Below, piece by piece: positions 47,325-63,740 of a stretch of DNA of 64,000 nt (position 1 is its first letter; each line of letters begins with the position of its first letter). Under the pieces are notes generated by a model. The model saw only the letters and a program-made list of their open reading frames with translations, was not told the DNA's origin and ran no database searches. This DNA is from Megascapheus bottae (Eukaryota; Chordata; Mammalia; Rodentia; Geomyidae): assembly GCA_024803745.1 (NCBI GenBank), contig JANJXV010000099.1, forward strand, positions 2,604,001-2,668,000, given 5' to 3'. Position numbers and translations under genes: made by a program.

Positions 47325-48225
47325 GTAATTTCTACAGAAGGCCCATGGTTTCTGGAGTGCAATGATGATTCTCAGTCTCCATCAGTCACCAGCTCCATTG
47401 GTGGGTTTTTCATCCGGAGTTCAGGATAAGCTCTTACACGATGACCCAAACCTAAGAATGGAAATAGGTACAGAGTGGACAGAGTGGACTCTGCAAGTTG
47501 AAGTGTCACTCAACTTCCATGAGGATCTAATGGAGGAACCTATAGAACTGGAGTTTGGACTGAACACTGAGGAGGTGTAGGGTCTTTCTAATGAGTGCTT
47601 ATTCCCGAGTCCTTTCAGAGGACAGACATTACCTGGCTGACACCACCCATAAAGGGCATTTTGTCAAGCTCTGTAGAAGTAAGGGCCAACCAATATCTAG
47701 ACCACATGGGTTTCCTACTCACAGGTTCTGAGGCACCCACACCAGGACTTCTACTTTTTCTTGGTCTTACTGGTCGCATATTCCTCCAGCTGGTCAAAAA
47801 GTTTGTGTTTAGAAGAGCAGGTCCAAAGCCGACATGTGGAGCCTCATATAGAGCTTGAGTTGTGTCAGGGTGTGGCAGTTCTTGAACTCGTAGAAATCAC
47901 TCGGGTAGAAGTCCATTCACATCGTATAGATGGAACACATGATGCTGAGGGCACATTCGGTACAAGGAAAGTGAGAGCCTTCTCTCTCCATCCTGAGCCT
48001 TTTACCAAAGCCCCTTTCTTGCAGGATTCTAATGCTGTGGCTGTCCTGCAGAGATGTGCACTTATGTGCTGGGAGGGGGGTAAGAGACACTCGAGAACAG
48101 GATGACTTTTACACCCCACTTCCAGAAGCTTCTGAGAGAGGCCTCTATGCATCTGTCCAAAGTAAACGCACCTTAAATTAACTAAGTAAATGCTCTAAAT
48201 AAATCAATAAGTGAATGCTCTAAAT
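47325..48225 (-). other. Coding-like stretch, unrecognised (copy B)
   Basis: Counterpart of 7030-7930; same broken frames with scattered substitutions. Confidence 0.3.
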
Positions 48226-48470
48226 AAAGAACTAAATGCTCATTCCTCTAATCTTAGCCACCCAGCAGGCTGAGCTCTGAAGATCACAGTGGAAAGCCAG
48301 TCTAGTCAGTAAAAGTCTAAAGGCACTTGTCTTCAATTAGGCAGCAAAAAGCCAGAACTTGACCTATGACTCAAATGGTACAATGCTAATTTTTGAACAC
48401 CAAAGGGATGGCATTTAGACCTGGGTTCAGCTTCAAGTGGCAGCACTGGACCACACACCAAAATGTAAAT
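48225..48470 (+). mobile_element. SINE, copy B
   Basis: Counterpart of 7930-8175. Confidence 0.65.
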
Positions 48471-48895
48471 GCTTTCAGGTTCTAACAGGCAAAGCTATCA
48501 CAATCCCTCCCTGATGGCTCAAAAGTGATTCAGCCCCCAGCTTTTCCTCTGACTCCAGTATTTCACAGGCCTCCGCCATTAGTACTGACACCTCATTTCT
48601 TATTGGGAAATGGGATTTCCTAGGATGTCACCTAGGTGAGGGCTGCAGTTGGGAGCCACTTACTCATGCCTGAAATCCAACTTCTCAGTAAGCACACTGT
48701 TGAGACTCCAGTAGCTTGTGAGGGAAATGAAATGGCATGGTGTCCCAGTCATAATAAAGTAGTTTGTGCACTTGTATCATGCTTAGCTCCCCTGTGAACA
48801 CCCCAGTGAAACAAACAGGCTCAGAGAGGAGCCAAGTATTCCAAGGCTTGGCCAGGAGTGGTGAGCAAACATGGGTTTGGAGGGGGAACACTCAC

Positions 48896-49212
48896 TTTTT
48901 CAACAGAATTTCCAGCAACTACTACATTGTCCTCCACTATTTGAAATTGTGCAGGAAGTTTCCCACATAAAAGAGATCACCTTTCTGGTAGGCAGGGATC
49001 AGCTTTGTCAGCAGCATCTCCAACAGGCCTTCCTCCAGGATCCATAGGTTACAAGGCTCATTCAGAGTCTGAGCTGACTTACCATCACACTGTATTGGCA
49101 AAACAGTGGATATTTCAAACGTAGGAATGGGACCACACTTCACACTGAGGAATTGGTATAGAGTAGATTGGAAATGACACACTCTAATCTCAGTATAGTC
49201 ACTTGAAAGCAC
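48896..49212 (-). pseudogene. RalGDS-family REM-domain exon, pseudogene (copy B)
   Basis: Counterpart of 8601-8917 with the same three in-frame stops after 'GDLFYVGNFLHNFK' and the same GTGAGT donor. One residue differs upstream (Thr for Ser in 'AQTLNEPCNLW'). The stops therefore predate the 40-kb duplication. Confidence 0.5.
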
Positions 49213-49224
49213 ACAAGAAGGTTG

Positions 49225-49830
49225 TAGTTTGTGGGCAGGATGATGGGTTCAAATAGGTTTCCTCTCAATATACCTCATCTGAGTTTCCCTGGAGTTTCCT
49301 GGCTTTCTTCCTAGAGAAATGCCTGATATACTGGAATTTTGTCTTGGCCCTGATCCAGCATCTACTTCTTCAAGTGAGACATCCATATCTCTCATGCCTG
49401 AGATCCGAGCCTTCTGACTTTTGGCAACAGCACAGCAACATCTTTCTTCCTCCTGAGCCACAGGCCAAGGGAGCTGACTTGAGCTGGTTGTCACATACAG
49501 TGGCTTGGTTACCAGGGTTCCATATTCTGTTCCATTGTGAGGGAGGTAGGGTCACATTTCAAGGCCCAATGACCAAAGCTCCTTGCTCACAGAAGACCTC
49601 CCCAAAGACATACTGGAGGCTGAATCTCCCTTCCCACCTCACATATGGATGTAGTAAACAGCACACCTTTTTGTTCAAATCCCAAGTCATTAACTAGGCG
49701 TAAGTGCTAGCCTGGTCTCAGGCTCAAGGAGCCTTTCTTAGGTAAGATCCAAACTTAATTGTCACTATTCCCCTTACCCTTCACAAGACATTTTGCTTCA
49801 CAGTGCCTTCTCAGCTTGCATTTTGCCTCT
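49225..49830 (-). other. Segment 5' of the REM-like exon (copy B)
   Basis: Counterpart of 8930-9535, including the 'GGRKMLLCCCQKSEGSDLRH' run near 49395-49455. Confidence 0.4.
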
Positions 49831-49834
49831 TGCA

Positions 49835-50470
49835 CATTTTTTGCTAGTCCTGGGACTTGACCTCAGAGCCTGACCATTGTTCTTAGGCTTTCTTTAGGCT
49901 ATAGCTGTCGCACCAAGCCACAGCACCACTTCCAGAGTTTTCTATGCATATGGTACTGCAGAATCAAACCGGACTCTTTTTGTGTGGTAGCCAAGCACTC
50001 TACAAATAGATGAAAGACCCAGGCCATCTTGCACATATTTTTCACTTCAATCTACTAGGACGTTGTTAGGTTTCTGAATCCTAATCTATTTTTCTTCCTG
50101 ATGAATATCTGTGCTGTCATCTGTAAAAATGCAAGTTGGAAAATCACAGAAGCATTGGTGACATAAAAAAAGTCTTACAGACATAGATAAGTGTTCATTC
50201 TTTGTAGGAGAAAGGATATTTTGATATGATGATGATGACTATTTATAAATACTTAATCGGGGTTTAGACTTTGGCCCAGTGGTAGAGTGCTTGCCTAGCA
50301 TCCATGAAGATCTAGGTTTGAGTCCTTAATATCACACAGATATAAAAATCCATATGGCAATGTGGCTCAAGTGGCAGAGGGCTAGACTTGGGAAAAGCCA
50401 AGAGCAGTGCTCAGGCCCTGAGTTCAAGCCCCAGGAATGGCAGAAAAAACAAAAGAAAAGAAAAGAAAAG
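49835..50470. mobile_element. Antisense and sense SINEs, copy B
   Basis: Counterparts of 9540-9740 (here 49835-50035, minus) and 9965-10178 (here 50260-50470, plus). Confidence 0.85.
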
Positions 50471-50474
50471 AAAT

Positions 50475-51505
50475 GTGCTTTTTACAAGTTATTCACTCAC
50501 AGCATTTGCCTCTGAATTCTTCGCTTCTGCATCTTGTGACTTATCCCTTTCCCTCAATGTAGACAAGAAAAACAGATTTTATTACTTGCTATCCTGTTGT
50601 CCAATCTTTGGATATTAATTCAAAATACAATATTGCCTGAGATATTGTGTGTGTGCATGTGTGTGTATCTGCCAATGTGTGCATGCACACATGTGTACAG
50701 GGTTTAGGGCTTACTCATAGGGCCTGTGTGATAACCCTCAGCATCTTTTCCTCAAAGGTATTGGTCTTTCACTTCTAGCTTATTATAGCTAATTGGAGTT
50801 GAGAGATTCACTCAATTTCTTGCCCTGTGCATTGGAACCCAGTGCTGGGTTCTCATATTGTTAATTGTAGCTATAGAGAAGCCTGAGGTCTGGGTACCCT
50901 CGTTAGAATCCAGCCCCTGAAAGAAAGTCACTGATAGAAATCTTTATCTTCAGTTAAGCACGAATAAATAAGGCAAAAATGGAACTGTGCCTCAGTTCCT
51001 CTTGTACCAGCCATGAGAAAATTAGTAATTGGCAGCACCTGGTCCCTGAGAGAAATCCTTAGCACTGGTTCAAAAAAAGAAAGAAAATAATGAAAAAAAT
51101 TAAAACTTGCTGAGGAATCCATAAGGATAAACGTGCCTGTGAATAATCTTGTCATTTCAGATTCCCTCAAGAGCTTATGTCTCTCTATATTTTTTCAAGT
51201 TTTTTAAAGATATTTACATATTTTCTATCTTTCTTAAACAGAGATAGCCATCCACAAAACACAAACACAAACTCTCACACAGTATACCACCCAACCATAA
51301 GTGTCTGGCTATGTATATATGTATAGTCATATGTATTGATCTGTCTCTCTATACTAATATATAAATGCATAAACATATGTATTTAGACAAACAGGAAACA
51401 TACATAGATAGGTCTCAGGCATTTCCAGATTTTGTGCAAGTATTCTGAGTACAACTTACCATTGTATTGTTTGTCAAGATAGAGTCCCTCTAACTTTTGG
51501 CCAGC
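50475..51505. other. No gene recognised (copy B)
   Basis: Counterpart of 10179-11210. A two-base loss near 51192 and a changed codon shorten the long minus-strand frame seen in copy A from 149 to 80 codons, as expected for non-coding sequence. Confidence 0.5.
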
Positions 51506-51509
51506 TTCT

Positions 51510-51720
51510 TGTCCTTTGATACTTTTTTCTGCCAGTCCTCGGTTTTGAACGCTAGGCCTGGATGCTGTCACTGAGCTTGAGCTTCTTGCATTCAGTAGTT
51601 TATTGCAGATAAGAGTCTCACGGAGTTTCTGTCCTGGGCTGGCTTTGAATTGTGATCCTCAGATCTCAAACTCCTGAGTAGCTAGGATGACAGTCTTGAG
51701 CTACCAGTACCTGGATCCTT
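51510..51720 (-). mobile_element. SINE, copy B
   Basis: Counterpart of 11215-11425. Confidence 0.85.
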
Positions 51721-54700
51721 TGCCTCTTTTACCCTTTTTTTGGCCCCACCACAGCCATGGTATCTACCTTCCTATGTTCTCTCCACCTGCCCCCAGACAG
51801 GGGTCTGACAGATACTTTCCACCCACTTATTCATGTCCTCCTCTGTATTGGCTGACAGCTAAGACATGCACTCACTTGTCTGGATGCCAAACACAAAGCC
51901 ATGTGATTGTTTCTCAGTCTGGAACATCCTATCAGATTTATAGCACCACAGAGGGTCAGGTTGATGCTCCTCCAGGGCTTCTTAAATTGTTCTCATATTA
52001 ATCCACAACACGTTTGTCATCACTTGTCCAGCTAATTCATGGACTAAAGCAGCATTCCCTACAAACTTAGATCCCAATACCATGAGGACACTCAAGGGTG
52101 CATTAGGAGTGTGACCTGCAGGTGGATGTGAGCCTGTCTAAGTTGGAGGGGATTTCTCCACCACAGGAAATGGAATACAAATTTAGAATCTGCTTTCATG
52201 AGGTGACAATCTCTGGCAGATGTTCTTATCAAATGTGGCACTGGCTACTTCCAGCTTAAAACATGAGTTGATGACCCAGCATAACAGAGAATGTATTCAC
52301 CCCGGCCCAACACATAGGCTGGGACCCTGAACTTTCAGGTAGCATTTGGCTTTGAAGGTCATGAGATCTTAGTCTACAAATGATGAGCCCCCTCCCGTGA
52401 GGCATAGCAAACGGAGCCAAAGTGCAACCCAGTTAAGCACCAGATCAAGCTTCCCTTCTACAGTAGGGTATGGTTTGAAAACTGTGCATAGCTTCTGTTT
52501 GAAGCCAGTCCAGAAAGGAAAGTCCATGAAACTCTCATTTCCAGTTAATTGCCAAGAAAAAGCCAAAGATAGAGATGAAGCTCAAGAGAGCTAGAGAGCC
52601 ATCTGAAAAGAATGGTTACACCCTGCAACATCCTCATTACCTGATCTTGAGAACATCTCTGCTTGCATCATAGCATGCAGCCAGCATCTGGGGGTGACAG
52701 TGACCCCTGCGCCCATTGGCAATCTGCACTGTCTCTGACATCTGTAATGTGAACCTCATTCTGTTGGGTTTGTGAGGCGGTGTCGACCCTGCAGAAGGAC
52801 CCAACTGTGCCCTAACTCCCACTGTCCCCTGGGGCCCCTAGCATTCCCCCATCTGCACCCCTCCTGTGGCTTCTGATCCTAGGAAGCCCTCCTGCCCTGT
52901 CCAACACTCACATGAAGTGCATATTTCTTCTCCTGGGGCAACTTCTCCACAGAGAGTACATGACATGCCCACTCTCCAGGCACGGGGAGATCCTGCCCAA
53001 GTAGCAAATCAGTGATAAGGACATAAAGTGATGAATAGAATTTTAGATCCTGATGGTAGACAGTCTGCAAAATCCAAGGGAGAATGGAATTGGAGGGGAC
53101 CAGTGATCAGGTTGTGGGCATGGAGCTTCCGTGCCAAGGGGGTGGGGGAAGTCACAGGCTGGGGGATGCACAGGATGATCCATGGGTCCTGTGCAGCTTC
53201 TGGGTCACCCCCTTCTGCATCTCAGCCTTTGGCTTTGAGCTCTGTGATCGTCAAGATGTGCACAGTCTGTACTCTGGCTGGCAGAAGAAAGGACCCTGGG
53301 AAGACAATTGTAGACCCTTTGTGAGTGTAGGAAGGGGTAGGCTGGACACCCAGTCCAAGAGGAGCTAAAACTGGAGTCGAGGGGTGTGCAAGGAGTGGGT
53401 GTGAGGGTTGTGGGCAGTCACAGTCACGGCAGAGGTGGCTCTGTCTGTGGGGTGAGTGCCTCCCTGCAGGCACAGCACTGGACACATCAGAGATCCACAT
53501 GAAAAGGAAAAGCTGGAAATGGCACTATGGTTCAAATGGTAGAGCATCAACCTTGAGCAAAAGAGCTCAGGGACAGTACCCAGGACCTGAGTTCAAGCCT
53601 CATGACTGTAAAAGAAAAAGAACCAGGACTATGAGAGGGAACCTGGTACTCTCTTGGTCTAATGAGACACAAGAAGAGGCCGGGATAGGCTGTGGAAAAA
53701 CACAGAGAACATCTTCCCCCAGCTCATCCTGTCCTGCATGCAGGGACAGCCATGTAACTAGGGCTACGGTGAGATAATCTTCACCCCTGTGCTGCCATCT
53801 GAATTGTAGGCCTCTGTCCTGCATGGGGTGTCCTGATGGCTGAGCAGGTGCCCTAACCCTAGATGGAGAGCAGCCACTTACTGTGGTATCTAAGGAGAGA
53901 TCTGTTCCATAGCTATCAGGCCACCCAGCATGGGAGCCATAACCACCCCCACCCAGGTAGAGGCCAATGGTTCTCCAGGTGCTACTAACATTGCCCCACC
54001 CCTAGCTCTGGGTACACGTGACATTCCCTCCACAAGGAGCAGGACTAAGTGAAGGATCAGGAAGCTGCCTATGGGCTTCACATGATGGCCAGGCTGGCAC
54101 TACAGATGGCCTCAATCTGTCAGCACCTTCCCCTGCCTCCATCATTAATCCATCATGCCTCTCTACCTCCCACACATTAACCTTGGAAACCAATGAACTG
54201 GGCTCTCATCATTCCTCTCATCTCTTCACCCACCTTGCCATGCGTCCATCCCTCTGTCACTGCCACCCCACACACATCCCACCACCAGCCACCCTCTAGC
54301 TTATGAGAATCCCAGAGGAAGTTCTTGGTGAAGGGCTTGTGACCACAAAACAGTTACTATCACCCGCTCCGGCCTGATCCACCACAGAATAAGAACAGCC
54401 AAGCAGGCACACACTGCAGCAGAGTTGCTCTGCTGCCACTCTGATTTCTTCATGGCCAGGACTTGGCTCTCCTCAGCCTCTCAGCTCAGTAACCAGAACA
54501 TTGTGCTTTCACAGAGCCATGGCTTCCAGTTTCCATGGACACAATGACATCAAGGTGATGCCAACTTCCCCATCTTTATATACTTCTAACTATGGGATGG
54601 GAGCTGAGGTTTTCTTCTGTGACTCCATCCGCTAAGAGGCTCATGCAGATTTCTATCCTTTGCTCATCATGGTGACTCTTTGGTTAACAAGTCACTGCTG

Positions 54701-54860
54701 GGCTTCCAGTTCACCACATATAGAACCCATACTCCAACACTTTTCTTAGAAGGACTGATGACTTTTAAATATTCTCTAGTTTTAAATTTCTACTTCCTTC
54801 TCTTTTTCTTTTATATATTTCCCTTCCTCACATACTTCTCTTTTTTTACCTTCCTTCTTT
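51721..54860. other. GC-richer region with exon-like pieces (copy B)
   Basis: Counterpart of 11426-14565. The exon-like pieces at 12350-12500 and 12903-13026 of copy A correspond to about 52644-52794 and 53197-53320. Splice-like ends are kept but several residues change. Confidence 0.35.
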
Positions 54861-54864
54861 CATT

Positions 54865-55145
54865 CCTGGCCTTGAACTCAAAACCTGGACCTTTTTCTTA
54901 GCTGTTCTTTGCTCAAGGTAGCACTCTAGCTCTTGAGCCACAGCTCTACTTCAATCTTTGTTCTTGCTCTAAACTGGGAGTATGAGTCTCATGCATTTTT
55001 CCCTTTGCTGGGTTGGTTTTAAACCACAATACTAAGATCAGGATCCTGAATATGCCTCGGATTACAGGTATTATCTAATCAAAACAAATTCCTGATTTCT
55101 TTTTTAGACATAACTAGTTCTTTCAGGTGAGCCACCAGCCACTCA
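54865..55145 (-). mobile_element. SINE, copy B
   Basis: Counterpart of 14570-14850. Confidence 0.75.
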
Positions 55146-56020
55146 TGCAAGAGCATTGCAAGATCCCAGCATTCATCTTGTCTCCAGTCTTATTCCATCC
55201 ATCTCACAATGGTCATCTAAACACCCTGCTGCATGCCTGAAGTCGCAAGGAATGTTCTCAGCGCCATGAGAAGCCCCCTTAAGCTCTGCCTCAGACATGC
55301 CCAGCCCCCATCCCACTTCCACATGAGCATTTGTTTAGGAGAAATTTCCTGAGTACATCATCATCTTTTCCTCACCGTTCAAATTTCATCTTTGGAGTCA
55401 TTTCTCCCAGACAAAGAGGAACATGATCCATGGTTTGATAGCAGCTCCAGCTTCATAGTCCCAGCCACCAACACCCCCCCCCATTACCCTGCCAGACACC
55501 TGAATTCAAGGACAATGTTTTCACTACCCCTGACTCTTATCAAATGTTTTAACTTATACAGTGCATTAAAATAATTTTACTAAATGGAATAAACACATGG
55601 CATCAAGCTTCAGAATCTTTGCACCTGAACTTTTAGTGAATAACAGACACACCAGCATTTCTGTACCAACAGAAATCTTAGCTTTGAGATTTCAGCATTC
55701 CTGGTATCCAAGTTTGGATGTGCTAACACTGCCCTTAATGGGGCACTTCAATCACACAATCCCACAACAATCAATGTCATTTGACATTCACTGGTAGGTG
55801 GTGCTAGGAAAAAGACTGATGTGCCAATTCCATGCTGGCTTTACCTATGCCATCTTCAAACCTGGAGCAAGTGGGCCTCCTCTCTCCATGACACCTTTTG
55901 TCTACTACCCCAGGAGGACCTTTACCTTGAGACAAAATTATGAAGACTATCTCTACCAGCAAAGATTCCAGTGAGATGTGCCTACATGGATAAAGCTAAA
56001 ATCTCACTAAAGTGAGGTTG
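55146..56020. other. No gene identified (copy B)
   Basis: Counterpart of 14851-15725. A two-base loss near 55666 changes the frame of the open stretch beginning at 55597. Confidence 0.4.
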
Positions 56021-56024
56021 TTGG

Positions 56025-56245
56025 CAGTGCTGGAGCCTGAACTCAGGGCCTGGGCACTAAGCATTTGTACTCAAGACTAGCCCTTTACCACTTGAGCCCA
56101 AATTCCATTCCCAGCTGTTTTTATTTTTGGTAGTAAGAATCTATCAGACTTTCCTGTTCTAGGTGACTTGGAACTTCCATACTCAGATCTCAGCCTCCTG
56201 ACCAGCCTGGATTAAAAGTGTGGATCAGCCATGCGCCACACCTGA
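56025..56245 (-). mobile_element. SINE, copy B
   Basis: Counterpart of 15730-15950. Confidence 0.8.
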
Positions 56246-56627
56246 GGACTTCTGCCAGGACATTTTTTCCCAAAAATTGGAAGAGGAAGATGAGGGAGGG
56301 TTGGGCTCATCCTGCCCTGCATATGAATGAGAGCATCAGCGCCTGAACTTCATTCCCTGTTGTAGGCTGCTGGAGGAAAAGGAAGCAAATAGGCACAGGC
56401 TGGCAGCAGGTGCCACAGAACAACTTGTGACCAAGACTCCCAGAGCAGACCTCAGAATCGATGACAGAGTTGGATCTACCCAGTAACAGAGGCAGTGGTG
56501 ACACCTGAAACTGCGCGTTTGAGCCTTTGCTGCTAGTAAACAGGGCCACCTATGTCTCAATGAGAAAGGTGAGATTTTGGTGGAGAAGGTGAGATTAAAC
56601 ATTATGTATCATGCAAGAAGACAGACT

Positions 56628-57175
56628 ATAAGGGGTCTTTTATTATTCCAAGTGAAATTTTGGATTTCCTCTTCTGTTTCTTTAAAGAATGACATTGGGA
56701 TATTGATGAATCTTGCACTGAATTTGTAGATAGTCCTTATCAAGATTGCCATTTTTACAATATTACTTCTTCCAAACCAGGAGCATAGGTTTTTGCATTT
56801 CCTCAGTTCTGCGTTAATTTCCTTCTCCAGGGTTTATAGTTCCATCAAAAAGATGCTTTACATTCTAAGTTAATTCCTAGGTATTTTATTTTCTTTGATA
56901 GCAAAATGAGTTGCTAAGACTAAACATAGAGCTCCCCTGTGATCCAGCAATTTCACTACTTGCCAATCGTCCAGATAGGACACACTAAATTCACTAGAAC
57001 AATAACATTTATCACAGCACTATTTACTATAACAAAGGTATGGAACCAACCCAGATGCCCGTCAGTTGATGAGTAGATCAAATATGGTGTTTTTACACAA
57101 TGGAATTCTGTGCTTCTGTCAGAAAGAATGACATAGACGAATTTGTAAGGAAATAGAAAGACTGTAAAGTTTAGA
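56628..57175. mobile_element. LINE-1 with internal inversion, shortened (copy B)
   Basis: The antisense part runs to 56916 and the sense part starts at 56917. The 346 bp spanning the orientation switch in copy A (16624-16969) is missing. Confidence 0.8.
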
Positions 57176-57184
57176 AATTAGTTT

Positions 57185-57287
57185 CGGTCTCCTTCTCTCT
57201 CTCCTTCTCTATCTCTGTAAAATTTAGAAGTTCCTGTTTCTCTCTCTTTTCTCTCTTTCTCTCTCTCTTTCTGTCTCTCTCTTTTTG

Positions 57288-57373
<86 letters not shown>
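57185..57373. repeat. (TC)n microsatellite, copy B
   Basis: Counterpart of 17237-17440, shorter by about 14 bp. Confidence 0.95.
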
Positions 57374-57543
57374 CAGTCCTTAGGCTTGAACTCAGGGCCT
57401 GAGCTACTTTTGCTCAAGGTTAGCACTCTACCATTTGAACCACAGTGCTGCTTCTGGCTTGCTCTTTTCACGTAGTATTGAGGAATCTAACCCAGGCCTT
57501 CATCCTTGATAAGTTAGCACTCTACCACTAAGCCACACAGTCA
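57374..57543 (-). mobile_element. SINE, copy B
   Basis: Counterpart of 17441-17610. Confidence 0.85.
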
Positions 57544-57672
57544 ACTTTTAGAGGTTTCTGACAAAGGTTTTCCTACATGCTATCATTTCTTCTGTGAGTG
57601 CTCTTAATGCTTGCTGAAGGTTGACTTTGTTTAGAAGACTTACCCTAATGCTCCCATATACAGAGATTCTAT

Positions 57673-59777
<2,105 letters not shown>

Positions 59778-60184
59778 ATAGAAAAAAAGACACAAACATA
59801 CATGAGATACAAATATTCCTTACTGTAAAGGTAATGACTTTACTTTCCCATCCTAAGTGTTAGACATTTTAAAATATAAAAGTGGAAATTGATTTGTGAG
59901 AAATATATGCTTTTCTCCCTAACATATTAAGAAAATGATATTTTACAATGACCAATAATGTTTTTCTGTGTTTTAGTTCTCTTTTTATATCACAGGAAAT
60001 ATTTATTGAAATTACCCATCTATGTATTGCTACAGTTTTAAGCTGAGTACTACCTATAATATCCCTGCAGGTGTTTTTTTTCAAATACTGTTTTGTTTAT
60101 ACATTGAGGAATAGCTGCCTTTCTTTTATTTTTTAAGAAATAATCTAATCTAAATACTGTGTTGTTTTGCATTGTTTTAAAACT

Positions 60185-60880
60185 TTCTTTTCTTTTCTTT
60201 TCTTTTTTTTGTAGTTCATAGGCCTCGGCCCTGTCCCTGAACACTTCAGCAGAAGACTATAACCCCTATCCTTGAGCTACAGCCCCACATACTCTTTTCT
60301 AGAGTTAACTACAGATAAGAGTCTCAGGTCCTGAGTAGCAGATAGGATTACCTTACCCAGTTTCAATGCTGTTTGCTTATTAACCATTAAGTGAGGAACA
60401 CGAATTTTTTCTAGATTCAGCGGCGACAAGTTTGGTTTATAAGTCTGTTTGCCTTTGATCCAAGCAAGAACGATTCTTGAGAGTAAGGACTTACACCTAT
60501 ATCCCTTCAGTTACAACTTCTCACTAAAGTCTCAATTTAGGTATTTGTGGGAATTTTGAAATTTGTTTCTTTCCATTTGAAGTCTTATAAAAATTCCTTT
60601 TCTAACACTCCTGTCCCTCAGAACCATGGAAGACCAGAAAATCCCCAGCTCATTGTCTAGTTAATTTTCTTATGTTGATTGAAACTTTGTTGTTTTTTTT
60701 GCCTTCCATTCCTGGGTTTGAACTTAGGACCTAACCACTGTCCTTGGCTTTTCTCAAGACTAGTACCCTACCAATGAAGTCATTACTTCTGGCTTTTTCT
60801 ATGTATGTGGTAATAAGGAATCAAACCTCTGTCTTTGTGCATGCTAGGCAAGCACTCTACCACTAGTCTCAATTTCTGGT
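60185..60880 (-). mobile_element. SINEs of the finger-side intron, copy B
   Basis: Counterparts of 20245-20430 (60185-60370) and 20755-20935 (60700-60880). Confidence 0.7.
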
Positions 60881-61009
60881 GGAAAGATCTGGTTCTGAAT
60901 ACCAGTCTCTTCCTACCAGCATAAAGATATTATCCTTATCAGAGAATAATGCCCTGACTTATTCCTTGTTTGCTCAATCATTTATAGTCTTAGTTTTAAA
61001 CAAATGAAA

Positions 61010-61010
<1 letters not shown>

Positions 61011-61075
<65 letters not shown>
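61011..61075. repeat. (TTTC)n microsatellite, copy B
   Basis: Counterpart of 21067-21128. Confidence 0.95.
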
Positions 61076-62235
61076 GTTTTGTGGTCATGGGACTTGAATT
61101 CTAGACCTGGCTGTGCTTCCGGAGCTCTTCAGCTCAAGGCTACTGCCCTATGTCTTTAGCCTCAACCCCACTTCTCATTTTCTATTGGTTCATTGGAGAG
61201 AAGAGTCTAAGGTGTTTTTGTGATAGGTCAGTCTTTGAATCTTGATCCTCAGATCTCAGCCTCCTAAGTAGCTAGGATTACAGGCATGAGACACGGGCTC
61301 ATGGCTTTCTCATTTTATTTTGTTTCACAGTGATTTCTACAGAGAAATGTAACTTTAACTCTACTGCCACATAGAATTCATCATATCACCCTATGATTCT
61401 TGGTGCCGGGGGTTTGGGCTAGCATGCACAAAGACCTGGTTCAGTTCCTTGGTACTACATACAAAGAAAAAGCCAGAAGTGGTGCTATGACTCAAGAAGT
61501 AGAGAGCTAGCCTTGAGAAAACCCAAGGACCATGCTCAGTCCCTGAGACCAAGCACAGGCTTGGGAAAAGAAAATGATTCTTGATTCATTCACAAAGAAT
61601 TCCATAGGTTCCACACAGGATTTAGGGTAACTAAGAATATTATTGCTCAGTACATCACAACATGAACTTACCAATGGGGCTCAGGCTCCAACATCAATAT
61701 GAAGATGCATTCACTCACCTGTGATATTCTTGTCAGAGGAATTTCCTATCCAGAGTTCTGCACAGTGCTCTAGCTTGTCAATTAATACAGGTTTGGGAAC
61801 ACAGGGCCCTGTAAATTAGAAACAGTAGAGAATTATTGCTTATGCTGTGTCATCATTGTCTAAGTTCGCAGACATCCTACTCACATGTTATGTATTAAAT
61901 CTTTTATCTCATTTCTCACTGGCTCCATGGTTGACTTTTCCCCAGCTCTGGATTCATTTTGTATGGCATAAACTTAGCTGTCTTGCTCAAGGCTAGAAAA
62001 ATACCAGTTTGAGTCCCAGCTCCACTTACATGCATAGGTCTTCATGCATGCTAGGCAAGCACTCAACCACAAAGTCAAACTCTTGACACTCCACTAACAT
62101 TTTTGAGGGGTTACTTGGAGTTATAGAGTTTCATGGCAATTTTTATGCCATTGCTGGCTTCAAATTAGAATTCTTAGATTTCTTCCTCCTGAATATTTTA
62201 AGATTACAGGCATGAAACATTGCACCTAGTGCCAG
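61076..62235. mobile_element. SINEs around the KRAB-B exon, copy B
   Basis: Units at 61080-61295 (-), 61405-61575 (+) and 61980-62235 (-), as in copy A. The KRAB-B exon lies between the second and third. Confidence 0.75.
61719..61808 (-). CDS. KRAB-B box exon, copy B
   Basis: Same 90 bp as copy A, with intact AG and GTGAGT ends. Because the next exon has lost its acceptor, a transcript would have to skip, retain or use a cryptic site after this exon. Confidence 0.85.
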
Positions 62236-62484
62236 GTTTCCATTATAAACTCACTGTTTAGTGATTTGTAGATCCTATTTCCAATAATGATATATATTCT
62301 ATTCTGGATGGTTTATCCACTTACAATTACTGTGTAAGTTTGGAATGTCGTCTCCATTAGAGGAAACATAATTTAGAACTGTTGTCAAAGTATCCTGAAG
62401 GTATCCTGAAGAATGAGTACAAAATTACCTTAGGTTTTCTTTAGAAAGTAATGATACTTCTCAGGGCCTGGAATCTTTCATTTA

Positions 62485-62724
<240 letters not shown>

Positions 62725-62829
62725 TTAGCACTGAGTTATAAACACATAATGTCTGGAATTTTATTCTTTTTTTGTTGGAATTGTATTCCTTTACTTAAAT
62801 GTTTAGACTTACATGAAATATTGACCTGA

Positions 62830-63740
62830 AAAGCTTAGGGATGGTGCCTAGGCCCAGAGTTCAAGTCCCAAGACCCACAAAAAAATAACAAGGCAAGCCA
62901 GGTGTTGGTGGCTCACGCCTGTCATCCTAGCTACTCAGGAGACTGAGATCTGAGGACCATGGTTCAAAGTCAGCCTGGCACAGAATTCCATGACACTCCT
63001 TTCCAATTACCCACCATAAAATGTTTAATGGCTTGTGGCATATCATGGGAGAGCAATTGTGGTATCGACAAAAATAAGTCGAGGGAGTAGATTTAGGTTA
63101 TAAATGGAATTATTCCATTGAAAATGAACTACATTATATGATGACATATGCTGGTACTGTGAGAATATTGCAAAATCTTAGGGTATCAAGTAATAATACT
63201 ATGAAGTACACCCAGAATGTTAATGTTCTATGTCTGGCATAATAATCACTTGGGGAAGAAACTTTTTTTTTCTTTTTTTTTGCCTGGGGGATTTGTAAGG
63301 CTTGAACTCTGGGCCTGGGCACTGTTCCTGAGCTCTTCAACTCAAGGCTATCACCCTACCAATGAAGCCACAGTGCCATTTCCCATATTCTAGTGGTTAA
63401 CTGTAGATTAGAGTCTCATAGACTTTCTAATGCGCCGGCTGGCTGAACCAAATCTTTAGATATCAGCCTGATATCTGAGTAGCTAGGATTACAGGTATAA
63501 GGCACTGCACCTGGCAAGAAATTTATTTCTTGCTGTTTTATACTACAAATTTACTGTATGTTTTACTTTTTCAAAAAGACTGAGGATGACCTTTGTTCTG
63601 TATATAATGGGAAGAGGGGTAGGGAGCTGTGAGCAGAAGAACTGAGGGGCAATACTCAGGGCAGGACAATAGCCTTAAACTAAAGAGCTCACGGCCCAAG
63701 ATCCAAGCCCCATGATTTTCCCCACTGCCCCACAAAAAAA
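62830..63740. mobile_element. SINEs upstream of KRAB-A, copy B
   Basis: Counterparts of 22880-23560 and 23650-23790: sense at about 62830-63015, antisense at 63270-63505, sense fragment at 63610-63740. A (CA)n tract follows at 63916-63947. Confidence 0.75.
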